The notes beneath the pieces were generated by a model. It was not told the DNA's origin and searched no databases. It worked only from the letters and a program-made list of their open reading frames with translations. Positions 1 to 8,579 of a DNA stretch of 64,000 nt are shown here, piece by piece (position 1 is the stretch's first letter; each line of letters begins with the position of its first letter). Origin of the DNA: an uncultured Sphingomonas sp. GTDB taxonomy: Bacteria > Pseudomonadota > Alphaproteobacteria > Sphingomonadales > Sphingomonadaceae. Made by a program: the position numbers and the translations under genes. Where the stretch lies: positions 1 to 64,000 of the forward strand of contig NZ_CAJYHX010000034.1 in assembly GCF_913774285.1 (NCBI RefSeq), given 5' to 3'.

Positions 1-30
1 ATCTTGGGATCCCTCTCCCTCTCCACTCGC

Positions 31-131
31 GCTCCCCTCCCGCTTGCGGGAGGGGTCGGGAGAGGGCCTGAATGTAGAAGCGAGACGCTATCCTCCCCTC
101 CCCCAGCCCCTCCCGCAAGCGGGAGGGGAGC
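31..131. repeat. Paired inverted palindromic intergenic repeat (REP/BIME-like)
   Basis: Two identical 25-bp copies lie in inverted orientation at 31-55 and 107-131. Each is itself a palindrome with core CCTCCCGCTTGCGGGAGG. The pair sits just downstream of kduI. This matches the general form of bacterial interspersed palindromic elements. A role in mRNA 3' end protection or termination is inference. Confidence 0.65.
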
Positions 132-159
132 GCAGGCTGAGGCGAAGGGGCTTCAACCA

Positions 160-1002
160 TCACGCCAACTGGCAGATATCCAGCACTTGCATGTCGGTGT
201 AATCCTGGTTCTCGCCCGCCATCGCCCAGATAAAGGCATAGGCCTTGGTGCCGGCGCCCATATGGATCGACCAGGGCGGGCTGATCACCGCCTCCTCGTT
301 CGCCATGACGATGTGCCGGGTCGCCTCGCCCTCGCCCATGAAGTGCATCACGCGATCCTTCTCCAGATCGTCGAGCTCGAAATAAAAATAGATCTCGCTG
401 CGGCGCTCATGGACGTGGGGCGGCATGGTATTCCACACGCTGCCCGGCTTGAGCACGGTGAGCCCCATCACCAGTTGCGCGCTGTCGCATACGCCGGGAA
501 TGACAAGCTGGTAGATCGTCCGCTCGTTGGACTCGGCCAGGCTGCCGCGCTCCAGCGCATTGGCATCGGCAATGCCGAGCTTCCGGGTAGTGAACGCCTT
601 GTGCGCCGGGCACGATGCCAGATAGTAGCGCGCGCCCTCCCCTGCGAAGGTCACGTCCTTCGCGCCCATGGTGACGTAGAGGCAGTCCTTGTTGCCGAGC
701 GGGAAGACCTCGCCATCCACCGTGACCGTGCCCTCGACCGCGCCGACATTGACGATCGCGAGTTCGCGCCGTTCGAGGAAGGGATGCCCGGCCGCCGAGG
801 CCGGCTCGGTTTGGTCCGGCAGCTTCACCGGGCTGCCGTCCACCTGCACCCCGCCAATCACGAAGCGATCGGCATGGGTGTAGTTGAGCACGCATTCGCC
901 CGGACGAAACAGCCCGGAGATCAGATAGCGGTCGCGCAGCTCCTCATTGCTTACGCATTCCATCATGTCGGGATGGGTGGCGTAAAAGGTACGGTCGAAC
1001 AT
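160..1002 (-). CDS. kduI: 5-dehydro-4-deoxy-D-glucuronate isomerase (KduI)
   Basis: KduI converts 5-keto-4-deoxyuronate, formed from unsaturated uronates released by pectin and other polyuronide lyases, to 3-deoxy-D-glycero-2,5-hexodiulosonate in the cytoplasm. The 280-residue product matches the family length and reads as KduI throughout. It has the N-terminal RTFYATHPD segment, a cupin core, and the zinc-site region PPHVHERRSEIYFYF, which carries two His and a Glu. The ATG has AAGGAG six bases upstream. It is divergent from the hydratase / transporter / secreted-protein set, across a region holding two copies of a candidate operator. The partner dehydrogenase kduD is not in the window. Confidence 0.95.
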   Translation of the reverse strand: MFDRTFYATHPDMMECVSNEELRDRYLISGLFRPGECVLNYTHADRFVIGGVQVDGSPVKLPDQTEPASAAGHPFLERRELAIVNVGAVEGTVTVDGEVFPLGNKDCLYVTMGAKDVTFAGEGARYYLASCPAHKAFTTRKLGIADANALERGSLAESNERTIYQLVIPGVCDSAQLVMGLTVLKPGSVWNTMPPHVHERRSEIYFYFELDDLEKDRVMHFMGEGEATRHIVMANEEAVISPPWSIHMGAGTKAYAFIWAMAGENQDYTDMQVLDICQLA

Positions 1003-1391
1003 GCGGCACTCCTTGCAACATCATGCGGGACGGAGAGTCGATGCGCCGATCATGGCAAGGCCGGCCGACACCGGCAGGCAGCTTGCACCACATCGTGAAA
1101 CACCGATCATGACGATCCTCTCCATCCGCTTTCCCAGCGGTCGGAACAATTGGTAACCGGTGTCAGTAGCGTGCGCAACCCTTCATGGTCCACACGCTGG
1201 GTCTACGCGTGACGATCCGCTTCGACTTCCGTGTCTTGCTTGCATGCAACACCCAGGCTCGACTCGCTGCATCCACTTTCCTTGATCGCCATCGGAAGGA
1301 TTTTATGTCCGTACCGAATGCGGCCGCTTGCCATTGACACCGGTTTCCCATACCGATCGGGAAAAGGACAATCCTAGCGAGAGGGGCGGCA
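1003..1391. promoter_or_regulatory. Divergent promoter region with two inverted copies of a LacI-like operator
   Basis: This 389-base stretch separates kduI from the divergent hydratase gene and holds no credible ORF. It carries GGTAACCGGTGTCA at 1152-1165 and TGACACCGGTTTCC at 1335-1348. The second, read on the opposite strand, differs from the first at one base in 14. The CG-centred, partly symmetric form resembles LacI-family operators. One copy lies nearer each divergent gene, consistent with co-regulation by an unlinked uronate-responsive repressor. No regulator gene is adjacent. Family assignment is inference; the repeat itself is seen directly. Confidence 0.5.
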
Positions 1392-2171
1392 GTGGAGCCG
1401 AATAGCGATACTTCGCAGATAGCGCGCGCGTTCGTGGAAGCACGCCGAGCCGCCTCCCCGCTTGTCGCCTTTCCCGGCACCATTCCAGCGGACCTGACTG
1501 CAGCCTATGCCGTACAGGATGCGGCGTTGGCGCTGGTGCCGAAATCCGTGGCGGGCTGGAAAGTCGGGCGAATCAACCCGCCCGTGGAAGGCATCGACCG
1601 GCTGGCGGGCCCCATCTTCGCCGATCAGGTCGAGACGGAAGACGGCACCCGGATGCCGATCTTTGCCGGCGGATTCGGCGCGGCCGAAGCGGAATTCCTG
1701 TTGCGCATCGGCGAGGCACCCGATCCGGCGCAGCGCAGCTTCAGCATGGCCGAGGCGCGGGCGCTGATCGATGCCGTGCATGTCGGCGTCGAGATCGCCA
1801 GTTCGCCCTTTGCCGGCATCAACGATCACGGCCCGATGGTCACCATCTCGGACTTCGGCAACAATAACGGCCTGGTCGTCGGTGCCACCATCGACGACTG
1901 GCGTGAGATCGACCTGAACCGCTGGCCCGTCGCGCTCCACATCAACGGCGCGGAAATCGGCACCGGCATCGCCGCGGACATGCTCGACGGCCCGTTCGGC
2001 GCGGCGCGCTTCCTGTTCGAGCATCTGGCGGCGCGCGGCATCCCGATCACGCCGGGCCAATGGATTTCCACCGGTGCGGTCACCGGCGTTCACCCGGTCG
2101 CAATCGGGGACCACGTGGAAGCGCGGTTCGATGGCCGGCTTTCGGTACGCTGCACGATCACGGCACAATAA
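1392..2171 (+). CDS. 2-keto-4-pentenoate hydratase / fumarylacetoacetase-fold protein
   Basis: This 259-residue protein resembles 2-keto-4-pentenoate hydratases (MhpD-type), metal-dependent enzymes that hydrate or decarboxylate 2-keto acids. Supporting segments are YAVQDAAL near the N-terminus, VAGWKVG, an acidic AEAEFLLRI metal-site region, and the C-terminal ISTGAVTGVHPVAIGDHVEARF. The start is GTG at 1392. In this context it may act on a 2-keto-3-deoxy or dehydro sugar acid rather than an aromatic meta-cleavage product; that substrate is inferred only from kduI and the transporter. The MFS gene follows after 36 bases, so they are probably co-transcribed. Confidence 0.75.
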   Translation: MEPNSDTSQIARAFVEARRAASPLVAFPGTIPADLTAAYAVQDAALALVPKSVAGWKVGRINPPVEGIDRLAGPIFADQVETEDGTRMPIFAGGFGAAEAEFLLRIGEAPDPAQRSFSMAEARALIDAVHVGVEIASSPFAGINDHGPMVTISDFGNNNGLVVGATIDDWREIDLNRWPVALHINGAEIGTGIAADMLDGPFGAARFLFEHLAARGIPITPGQWISTGAVTGVHPVAIGDHVEARFDGRLSVRCTITAQ

Positions 2172-2207
2172 GGCCCGCAACGAGGCCGCACACAGGAGAG
2201 AGGACCG

Positions 2208-3494
2208 ATGGCTAGCAGGGAGGCGCCGCCGGTCGCGGCCGCGGCGGACAAGGTCGGGCGGTACCGCTGGGTGATCTGCGCGCTGCTGTTTGCGGTGACC
2301 GCAATCAACTATGTCGACCGGCAGATGATCGGCGTGCTGAAGTCGACCATCTCGGGCGAGCTCGGCTGGTCGGAAACCACCTATGCCGACGTCATCTTCT
2401 GGTTCCAGGCCGCCTATGCGATCGGCTATCTGACCTTCGGCAAGCTGGTCGACTGGGTGGGTGCGCGGATCGGCTATTCGATCGCGTTCGTCATCTGGAC
2501 GCTCGGCCACACGCTGTGCGGCTTCGTCGGCTCGGCCTTCCAGTTCTCGGTCGCCCGCTTCATCCTCGGCATCGGCGAGAGCGGCAACTTTCCCGCCGGA
2601 CTGAAGGCGGTGACCGAGTGGTTTCCGGCCCGCGAGCGTGCGCTGGCCACCGGCATCTTCAACGCGGGCGCCAATGTCGGCGCGGTGGTGACGCCGCTGA
2701 TCGTGCCGGCGATCACCATCGCCTTTGGCTGGCGGATGGCCTTCATCGTCACCGGCGTCGCCAGCCTGGTCTGGCTGGTCGCCTGGGTGGCGCTGTATCG
2801 CCGCCCGAAGGAGAGCCGCAAGCTATCCGCCGCCGAGCTCGCCTATATCGAAAGCGACATGCCCGATCCGGTGCGCAAGATCGGCTGGCTCAAGCTGCTC
2901 GGCTATCGCGAGACCTGGGCCTATGCGCTGGGCAAGTTCCTCATCGACCCGATCTGGTGGCTGTTCCTGTTCTGGACGCCCGACTTTCTCGCCAAGACCT
3001 ATCACCTCGATCTCGTCAGCTTCGGCCCGCCGCTGATCGTGATCTACCTGATCTCCGATCTGGGCAGCGTCGCGGGCGGTTGGTCGTCGTCGCGACTGAT
3101 GCAGCGCGGGTTCACCGCCAATGCCGCGCGCAAATGGACGATGCTGGCCTGCGCGATCCTGGTGACGCCGATCTTCTTCGCCCAATATGTCGACCATCTC
3201 TGGCTCGCCGTCGCGATCGTCGGGCTGGCAACCGCCGCACACCAGGCCTTCTCGGCCAATCTCTACACCATCCCGTCGGACATGTTCCCGCGCGCCGCGG
3301 TCGGCTCGGTGGTCGGCATCGGCGGGACGGTGGGCGCGATCGGGGGGATGATGATGGCCAAGTTCACCGGCTATATCCTCGAGGCGACGGGCAGCTACAC
3401 CATCATCTTCGCCGTCGCCGGCAGCGTCTATCTGCTCGCGGTTGCGGTGGTCCATCTGCTGAGCCCGCGCCTCGCCCGCGTCGACAGCATCTGA
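2208..3494 (+). CDS. MFS transporter, hexuronate (ExuT)-type anion:cation symporter
   Basis: A 428-residue, 12-helix major facilitator protein with the anion:cation symporter signature. The first helix ends in AINYVDRQMIG, and the second region has the GESGNFPAGLKAVTEWFP signature found in ExuT/GudP-type hexuronate and sugar-acid importers. The GRSxxG-like loop reads GKLVDWVGARIGY. The start is ATG with AGGAGAGAGGA upstream. It lies between the hydratase and the secreted lectin-like protein on the same strand. Uptake of galacturonate, glucuronate or unsaturated uronate products across the inner membrane is the likely role; the exact sugar is not evident. Confidence 0.85.
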   Translation: MASREAPPVAAAADKVGRYRWVICALLFAVTAINYVDRQMIGVLKSTISGELGWSETTYADVIFWFQAAYAIGYLTFGKLVDWVGARIGYSIAFVIWTLGHTLCGFVGSAFQFSVARFILGIGESGNFPAGLKAVTEWFPARERALATGIFNAGANVGAVVTPLIVPAITIAFGWRMAFIVTGVASLVWLVAWVALYRRPKESRKLSAAELAYIESDMPDPVRKIGWLKLLGYRETWAYALGKFLIDPIWWLFLFWTPDFLAKTYHLDLVSFGPPLIVIYLISDLGSVAGGWSSSRLMQRGFTANAARKWTMLACAILVTPIFFAQYVDHLWLAVAIVGLATAAHQAFSANLYTIPSDMFPRAAVGSVVGIGGTVGAIGGMMMAKFTGYILEATGSYTIIFAVAGSVYLLAVAVVHLLSPRLARVDSI

Positions 3495-3520
3495 GCCGGT
3501 TCCAGGAGAGGATCGCCGCC

Positions 3521-6500
3521 ATGCCCACCCGCCCCTTCACCTCCGTGCTCGCCCTGGCTGTCGGTTGCCTGTCGCTGCCCGCACTGGCGCAGACCGATGC
3601 CGCGCCCGGGCTGCTGTTCCGCGCCTCTGCCGACACCACGCTGGATGCCGATGTCGCGCATGGCGACCCTGCGCCCAACTTCCGTGCCCATGTCGACATC
3701 GTACCTGACGGGGCGATCGGCGGCGCGGCGCGCTGGGCGGACGACGGATATGTCGCGTGGAAGGCGCCGGGCAACATGCGCGCGGCGCGCGGCACGCTCT
3801 CCTTCTTCTGGCGCGCCCGCGAGCCGCTGGGCGAAGTGCCGTTCGTGCTCTTCCGCGCAGGCTTTGCCGACCACACCAGCTGGGACATGGCCTTTCTGCG
3901 GATCGACTGGAACGGCCATGGCTTCGACGCCTTCGTCACCGACGCCAATCTCTCGCGGATCCGAGTCTCCTGGCGCATCGAGCAATTGCCCGATCCCGCC
4001 GCGTGGAAGCACATTGCCTTCGTCTGGGACGAGACGCAGGGCGTCCGCCTCTATGTCGACGGCCGCGAAGTTGCGCGGAAGGACCAGCGCGCCGATCTGG
4101 ATTCGGGCCTCGATCAGTTCGGGCTCGCCGGCCGCGTCATCGCCCCGCACCAGGTGCAGAGCCGCTACAGCTTCATGCGCGGATCGGACGTGGACGAGAT
4201 CCGCGTCTATGATCGGATGCTCTCCGCCGCAAATATCGCCAACCTTGCCGCCAAGGCGGAACCGGGGCCCCTGCCCGCGCCCGATCGGACCGCCGAGCGC
4301 GCCGCCTGGCTCCACCGCTATGGCTGGGACAAGGCCTTGCCGCCGGTGCTCGACGCGCCCGTGACGCGCGTGCGCAAGGTGGAGTTCGCCGATGCGAAGG
4401 ATCTGAAGGAATGGATGTGGAAGGGCGTCGACGGCATCGCCGAGACGACCTGGCCCGGCGTCTACAACCGCTCGCGCCTGCACGGTCGAGACGATTATTT
4501 TGAGCTGCCCGACTGGAACACCTATGTCGAGGGCGGCAAGCGCTATGACCTGACGGTGCCGGCAGGCGAACGCTTCAACCGGGTTGAACTGCGCGGCGCC
4601 GCCTATGGCACGCTCAGCTGGAGCGGGGACGGCAAGGAACAGGTGCTGGCCAAGCGCCCGCAAGGCGCGGTGCGCAGCGTCGACCAGTTCGCCCCCCGAA
4701 CCGGCGGCATCCTGCGCTTCACCAACGTGATGCAGGAACAGCCGATCCAGGAGCTCTGGGCCTATGACATCGGCGCGGGCGCGGAGCCGGCGGGCAGCTT
4801 CAAGCTCGACTACACCATCCGCGCGGACACGGCGCCGACGCTGGCGGCGCTGGCCCCGCTCAACGCCTTTATCGCGGGACGGTACGCACCCGACGAACGC
4901 GCGACCGTCGTCGCGATGCCCACGGCGGGTGTGAAAGCCGCAGTGGGCGCTGGTGCGGCGGGCGGTGGCGGCAAGGCAGCGCGTCTGGCGGGCATGGCGC
5001 CGATCGTCCATATCCTCCTGCCCGCGAGCCTGGGCGACGCCCCGCCGGACCAGCCGGTCGCCCGCGCCTTCGACTATGGCTGGCAGAATATCCACGACGG
5101 GCTGGACGGCATCGCCATCGATCTGCCCGCTTTGCCCGGCAGCCAGCCGGTCGCGCTCGACATCCGGGTGAAGGACCCGATCTGGCCCGAGCGCGACATG
5201 ATCGACCTGTCGGTTACCGTCCGCCCCGGCGAGAAACGCACGCTCTGGCTAGACCTGCGCGATCGTATCCTGTCGCAGGACAGCTTGTATCTCTCGATTG
5301 CCGCCTCCGATCCGGCCTTCTCCGCCGCCAGCCTGGATGGCGCGCGCATCCGGCTGGTGTTCAAGCCCCGCGCCGCGGCTCTGCCGGAGCATGTCGCGGA
5401 CCGGCTCAACCAGGTGAAGGACAATTGGGGTTTCCTGGTCGAGGAGCATACCGCGTCGAAAAGGATGGCGCTCTACCGCCGCCTGTTCGCCGACATGACC
5501 GACCTGCTGCGCGTCGATCCCGACAACAAGCTCGCGCGAACCTATTGGGCGGACATCAACTATCGCCCCGAGAACATGCCCGCCTTCACCCAGCCCGTGC
5601 CACAGGCGGGCGAACCGCTCTGGGCGTTCCGGCAGCTGGAGGATTTGCGCTATGTCCGCCGCTTCGTCGACTGGTGGATCGACGAGCGGCAGGTGCCCTA
5701 TGGCGATTTCGGCGGCGGCATTTCCGACGATACCGACCTGACCCAGCAATGGCCCGGGCTCGCGCTGATGGGCATCGAACCGGACAAGATCAACGCGTCG
5801 CTGCGCGCGCTGTCCGACGCCGTCTTCGCCAACGGCATGCGCACCAATGGGCTGGGCACCATCACCACCGACGAGCTCCATGCCTATGAGGAAGGCCTGA
5901 ACTCGGATGCCGAGCGGCTGTACCTCAACTGGGGCGAGCCCAAGGCGGTCGAGCGGCTGATGGAGACCACGCGTGCGCTCCAGGGCGTGATCCTGAAGAA
6001 CCCGGCGGGGCACCTGCACTTCGCTTCGAACTGGTATGGCGGGCGCAAGATGTACCGCGATGCGGCCTGGGCCTGGCAGAAGCCGTACAGCTTCACCGTG
6101 ATGCATGCGCCGATCCTGATCGGGCTGTACAACGGCAATGCGCAGGCACGCGGGCTGGTCACCGGCGCGATGGACGGGTGGCTGGCGCATGGCCGCCAGG
6201 ATGCGAGCGGCGGCTGGAGCTTCCCCAACGAGATCAACTGGGGCACCGATGCCGAGCGCGTCGGCGACGGCGGCGGCATCACCACGCCGCTGCAGAGCGC
6301 CTGGAGCGCATGGCGCTTCACCGGCGACGCGAAGTATCTTCGCCCGATCGAGGCGCGGATTGCCAAGAGCGGCGCCGCGACCCTGGCCGAGTTCAACGAG
6401 AACGCCTTCACGGCGCTTCCGGGCGGCGCGAAGCTGCAGGCCGACATCGTCGCCGCGGCAAAGGCCGATCCCTTCTCGCTCTACGCCCGCTGGGACGCCA

Positions 6501-7318
6501 CCGGCGACATGAGGCCGCTCGAACGGCTCCATGCCGAGGCGATCGCGGACAAGGCGCAGCACGAATATTTGTATACCGAGGGCCATTGGTGGTCGGACCG
6601 CGTCGAGCAGCCCAACGAGATCCTGCAGCGCGAGCGGCTGGGCGGCATCGCGCTCCGCCGCAACCAGACCTGGCCGGGCAACAGCGTCTCCTGGCGCTTC
6701 GCTGAGGCTGGGGCGGGCGAGCAGGTCGCCATCCTGGTGCCCGGCGCGACGCCCGATCGCTTCCGAGTCATCGCCTATAACCGCACCGATCGGCCACAAC
6801 GGGCGACAATGACCGCGTGGAACGTCACTGCGGGCAGCTGGACGATGCAGCGCTTGACAAGCAGCGACGGCGGCACGACCCTGGTTGCGGACGGCGGGAC
6901 TGCGACCCTGCCGCTCGAGCGCAGCCTCGGCACCGACCTCGTCTTCGCGCCGCATACCACCACGATCTTTGACTTCGTGCTGGCAGCCCCGACCACGCCG
7001 GTGGAGCAGCGGCCGGACCTCGGCATCGGCGTCGACGATGTGGTGCGCACGGCCAAGGGTTTCGCGGTAACGGTGCACAGCCTAGGCGCGCAACCCGCCC
7101 CCGGCGGTACACTCACGCTACGCGCGGCCAATGGTGCGGTGCTGGGGACGGCCGCGATACCGCCCATCGATGCGCCTACCGATCTGCGACCGCGCACAGC
7201 CGTCGTGCGGATCGCGGCACCGAAGCAGCAGGCGGCGAGTGTCGAGGTCGCGCTGCCGCACAACGCGCCGGAGATCACCCGCCTCAACAACCGCGTTGTC
7301 CTGACGGCTTTGCAATGA
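3521..7318 (+). CDS. Large secreted protein with LamG-like domain and helical toroid-like C-terminus; candidate polysaccharide lyase or hydrolase
   Basis: The ATG at 3521 (CAGGAGAGG upstream) gives 1265 residues. The N-terminus is a Sec signal peptide ending near ALAQ-TD. Residues about 30-235 look like a concanavalin A / LamG jellyroll, with WKHIAFVWDE, VRLYVDGRE and DEIRVYDRMLS strands. A middle region of about 300 residues looks beta-rich. Residues about 620-1010 look alpha-helical, with WWIDERQVPYGDFGG, TDLTQQWPGLALMG and INWGTDAERVGDGGG, reminiscent of alpha/alpha toroids in lyases and hydrolases. The C-terminus is beta-rich. I do not recognise the family. Context (kduI, uronate importer) makes a uronic-acid polysaccharide lyase a plausible guess, not a call. 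It overlaps the next gene by ATGA. Confidence 0.75.
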   Translation: MPTRPFTSVLALAVGCLSLPALAQTDAAPGLLFRASADTTLDADVAHGDPAPNFRAHVDIVPDGAIGGAARWADDGYVAWKAPGNMRAARGTLSFFWRAREPLGEVPFVLFRAGFADHTSWDMAFLRIDWNGHGFDAFVTDANLSRIRVSWRIEQLPDPAAWKHIAFVWDETQGVRLYVDGREVARKDQRADLDSGLDQFGLAGRVIAPHQVQSRYSFMRGSDVDEIRVYDRMLSAANIANLAAKAEPGPLPAPDRTAERAAWLHRYGWDKALPPVLDAPVTRVRKVEFADAKDLKEWMWKGVDGIAETTWPGVYNRSRLHGRDDYFELPDWNTYVEGGKRYDLTVPAGERFNRVELRGAAYGTLSWSGDGKEQVLAKRPQGAVRSVDQFAPRTGGILRFTNVMQEQPIQELWAYDIGAGAEPAGSFKLDYTIRADTAPTLAALAPLNAFIAGRYAPDERATVVAMPTAGVKAAVGAGAAGGGGKAARLAGMAPIVHILLPASLGDAPPDQPVARAFDYGWQNIHDGLDGIAIDLPALPGSQPVALDIRVKDPIWPERDMIDLSVTVRPGEKRTLWLDLRDRILSQDSLYLSIAASDPAFSAASLDGARIRLVFKPRAAALPEHVADRLNQVKDNWGFLVEEHTASKRMALYRRLFADMTDLLRVDPDNKLARTYWADINYRPENMPAFTQPVPQAGEPLWAFRQLEDLRYVRRFVDWWIDERQVPYGDFGGGISDDTDLTQQWPGLALMGIEPDKINASLRALSDAVFANGMRTNGLGTITTDELHAYEEGLNSDAERLYLNWGEPKAVERLMETTRALQGVILKNPAGHLHFASNWYGGRKMYRDAAWAWQKPYSFTVMHAPILIGLYNGNAQARGLVTGAMDGWLAHGRQDASGGWSFPNEINWGTDAERVGDGGGITTPLQSAWSAWRFTGDAKYLRPIEARIAKSGAATLAEFNENAFTALPGGAKLQADIVAAAKADPFSLYARWDATGDMRPLERLHAEAIADKAQHEYLYTEGHWWSDRVEQPNEILQRERLGGIALRRNQTWPGNSVSWRFAEAGAGEQVAILVPGATPDRFRVIAYNRTDRPQRATMTAWNVTAGSWTMQRLTSSDGGTTLVADGGTATLPLERSLGTDLVFAPHTTTIFDFVLAAPTTPVEQRPDLGIGVDDVVRTAKGFAVTVHSLGAQPAPGGTLTLRAANGAVLGTAAIPPIDAPTDLRPRTAVVRIAAPKQQAASVEVALPHNAPEITRLNNRVVLTALQ

Positions 7319-8493
7319 TGCTGTCGCGGCGTCATGTGCTCGCGGGCGCAGGCGCGTTGGCGATCGCGCCCGTACCGGTGCGCGCTGCCGCCGACGCGGA
7401 CATCCGCCACGCGCTGGACGAAGCGGCGACCCTGCCGCCCGATCGCGCTCTGGCCCTGCTCGCCCCGATAGCAGCGAGGGGTGCGTCCCTCGGCAGCCGC
7501 CTAGACCTAGACGCCGGGCGCGCGGGCTCGCGGATCGATGTCGCGCTGGGGGCGCCGACAACGGGTGCGCAGCGCTTCGGGCTTCTCGTGCAGCGGATCA
7601 CTGGCGATGACGCCGCATTGGAACAGGTGGAGCGCGACCTGCATCGGGCCCACCGCGCGCTAACGGCGCGGGCGACCGCCATCGCCGACCGGCTCGGTCT
7701 CCCCGGCACCACGCTCGGCGCACGCTTTGAGAGACTATGGCGCGACCCGCGCTACCTGTTTCCGGACGACCCCGACGGTCGCGCCGCCGCTACGGACCAG
7801 ATGCGGGCAACGCTTGCCGCCATTCAGCCTCGCCTCCCGCGACTTGTCGGCACGCTCCCGCCGGAGTGCCGCCATGTCGAGGTCCGCGCCCTTAGCGCCG
7901 AGGAGATCGCCGCCGGCAAAGGCGGCTACCGCATGCTCCCGGGCCCGGCCGCGTCCGGCAGCTATGTGGTGGACCTGAAGGACATCCGCCGCAGGCCCAG
8001 CTTCTCACTGCCGAGCGTCGTTGCGCACGAGCTGCTGCCGGGCCACATGGCGCAGCTGCCGCTGGAAGCGCTTGCCCGGCCGCATCCGCTGCGGCTTCGC
8101 TACGCGGCCGCCTTCCCGGAAGGCTGGGGAAGCTATGCCGAAATGCTGATGGCCGAGGACGGGCTGTTCGCGGAGCCACATGCGCTGCTGGGCCACCTCC
8201 ACTGGATGCTCTTCCGAATCTGTCGCGGCCTTGCCGACATCGCGCTCCATGTGCGTGGTGCCAGTATCGATCAGGCGCTGACCTCGACGCGGACGGCAAT
8301 GGGCGAACCCGTCTATTTCGCCCCCTTCGCGGCAGACCTCGCCCGGACGGCGCAGGAGCCGGCGATACGCGCTGCGGAAGCATGGCTGCCGCTCCGTCTC
8401 CGCGCGCTGCGTCCGCACGATCGACGCTCCTGGCCGCGCTTCCACGCGATGCTGCTACGAACGGGGCGCCGCAGAACCGAGCAATGTCGATGA
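7315..8493 (+). CDS. DUF885-family putative zinc metallohydrolase, short, exported
   Basis: A 392-residue protein starting in an ATGA overlap with the preceding stop, so translationally coupled. The N-terminus MMLSRRHVLAGAGALAIAPV is a Tat-like signal with an RR pair. Near residues 238-244 it has HELLPGH, the HExxPGH zinc motif of DUF885 proteins, followed by an acidic segment EGWGSYAEMLMAEDG that could supply the third metal ligand. Usual DUF885 members are nearer 550-600 residues, so this is a shortened form lacking much of the N-terminal helical part. The substrate is unknown. Operon membership suggests a periplasmic role linked to the large secreted protein. Confidence 0.7.
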   Translation: MMLSRRHVLAGAGALAIAPVPVRAAADADIRHALDEAATLPPDRALALLAPIAARGASLGSRLDLDAGRAGSRIDVALGAPTTGAQRFGLLVQRITGDDAALEQVERDLHRAHRALTARATAIADRLGLPGTTLGARFERLWRDPRYLFPDDPDGRAAATDQMRATLAAIQPRLPRLVGTLPPECRHVEVRALSAEEIAAGKGGYRMLPGPAASGSYVVDLKDIRRRPSFSLPSVVAHELLPGHMAQLPLEALARPHPLRLRYAAAFPEGWGSYAEMLMAEDGLFAEPHALLGHLHWMLFRICRGLADIALHVRGASIDQALTSTRTAMGEPVYFAPFAADLARTAQEPAIRAAEAWLPLRLRALRPHDRRSWPRFHAMLLRTGRRRTEQCR

Positions 8494-8549
8494 TCGGTGT
8501 TCGCCGTGCCATGCCCTCGCTGCAGATCTGACAACGGGTCCGTCGGAGG

Positions 8550-8579
8550 CCGGGCCAGCCCCGATCATGGCTGGCCCGG
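8550..8579. terminator. Hairpin between convergent genes
   Basis: An 11-bp perfect stem, CCGGGCCAGCC paired with GGCTGGCCCGG, encloses an 8-base loop. It sits at the end of the plus-strand operon and includes the stop codon of the convergent esterase gene. No T tract follows on either strand, so intrinsic termination is uncertain. Confidence 0.4.

Noticed and set aside
31..131. CRISPR-like repeats
   Set aside because: The copies are inverted palindromes in a single pair rather than regularly spaced direct repeats with unique spacers, and no cas genes are present.
2516..3520. In-frame upstream extension of the large secreted protein
   Set aside because: It runs through the MFS transporter gene in another frame. 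The signal peptide and ribosome site place the real start at 3521.
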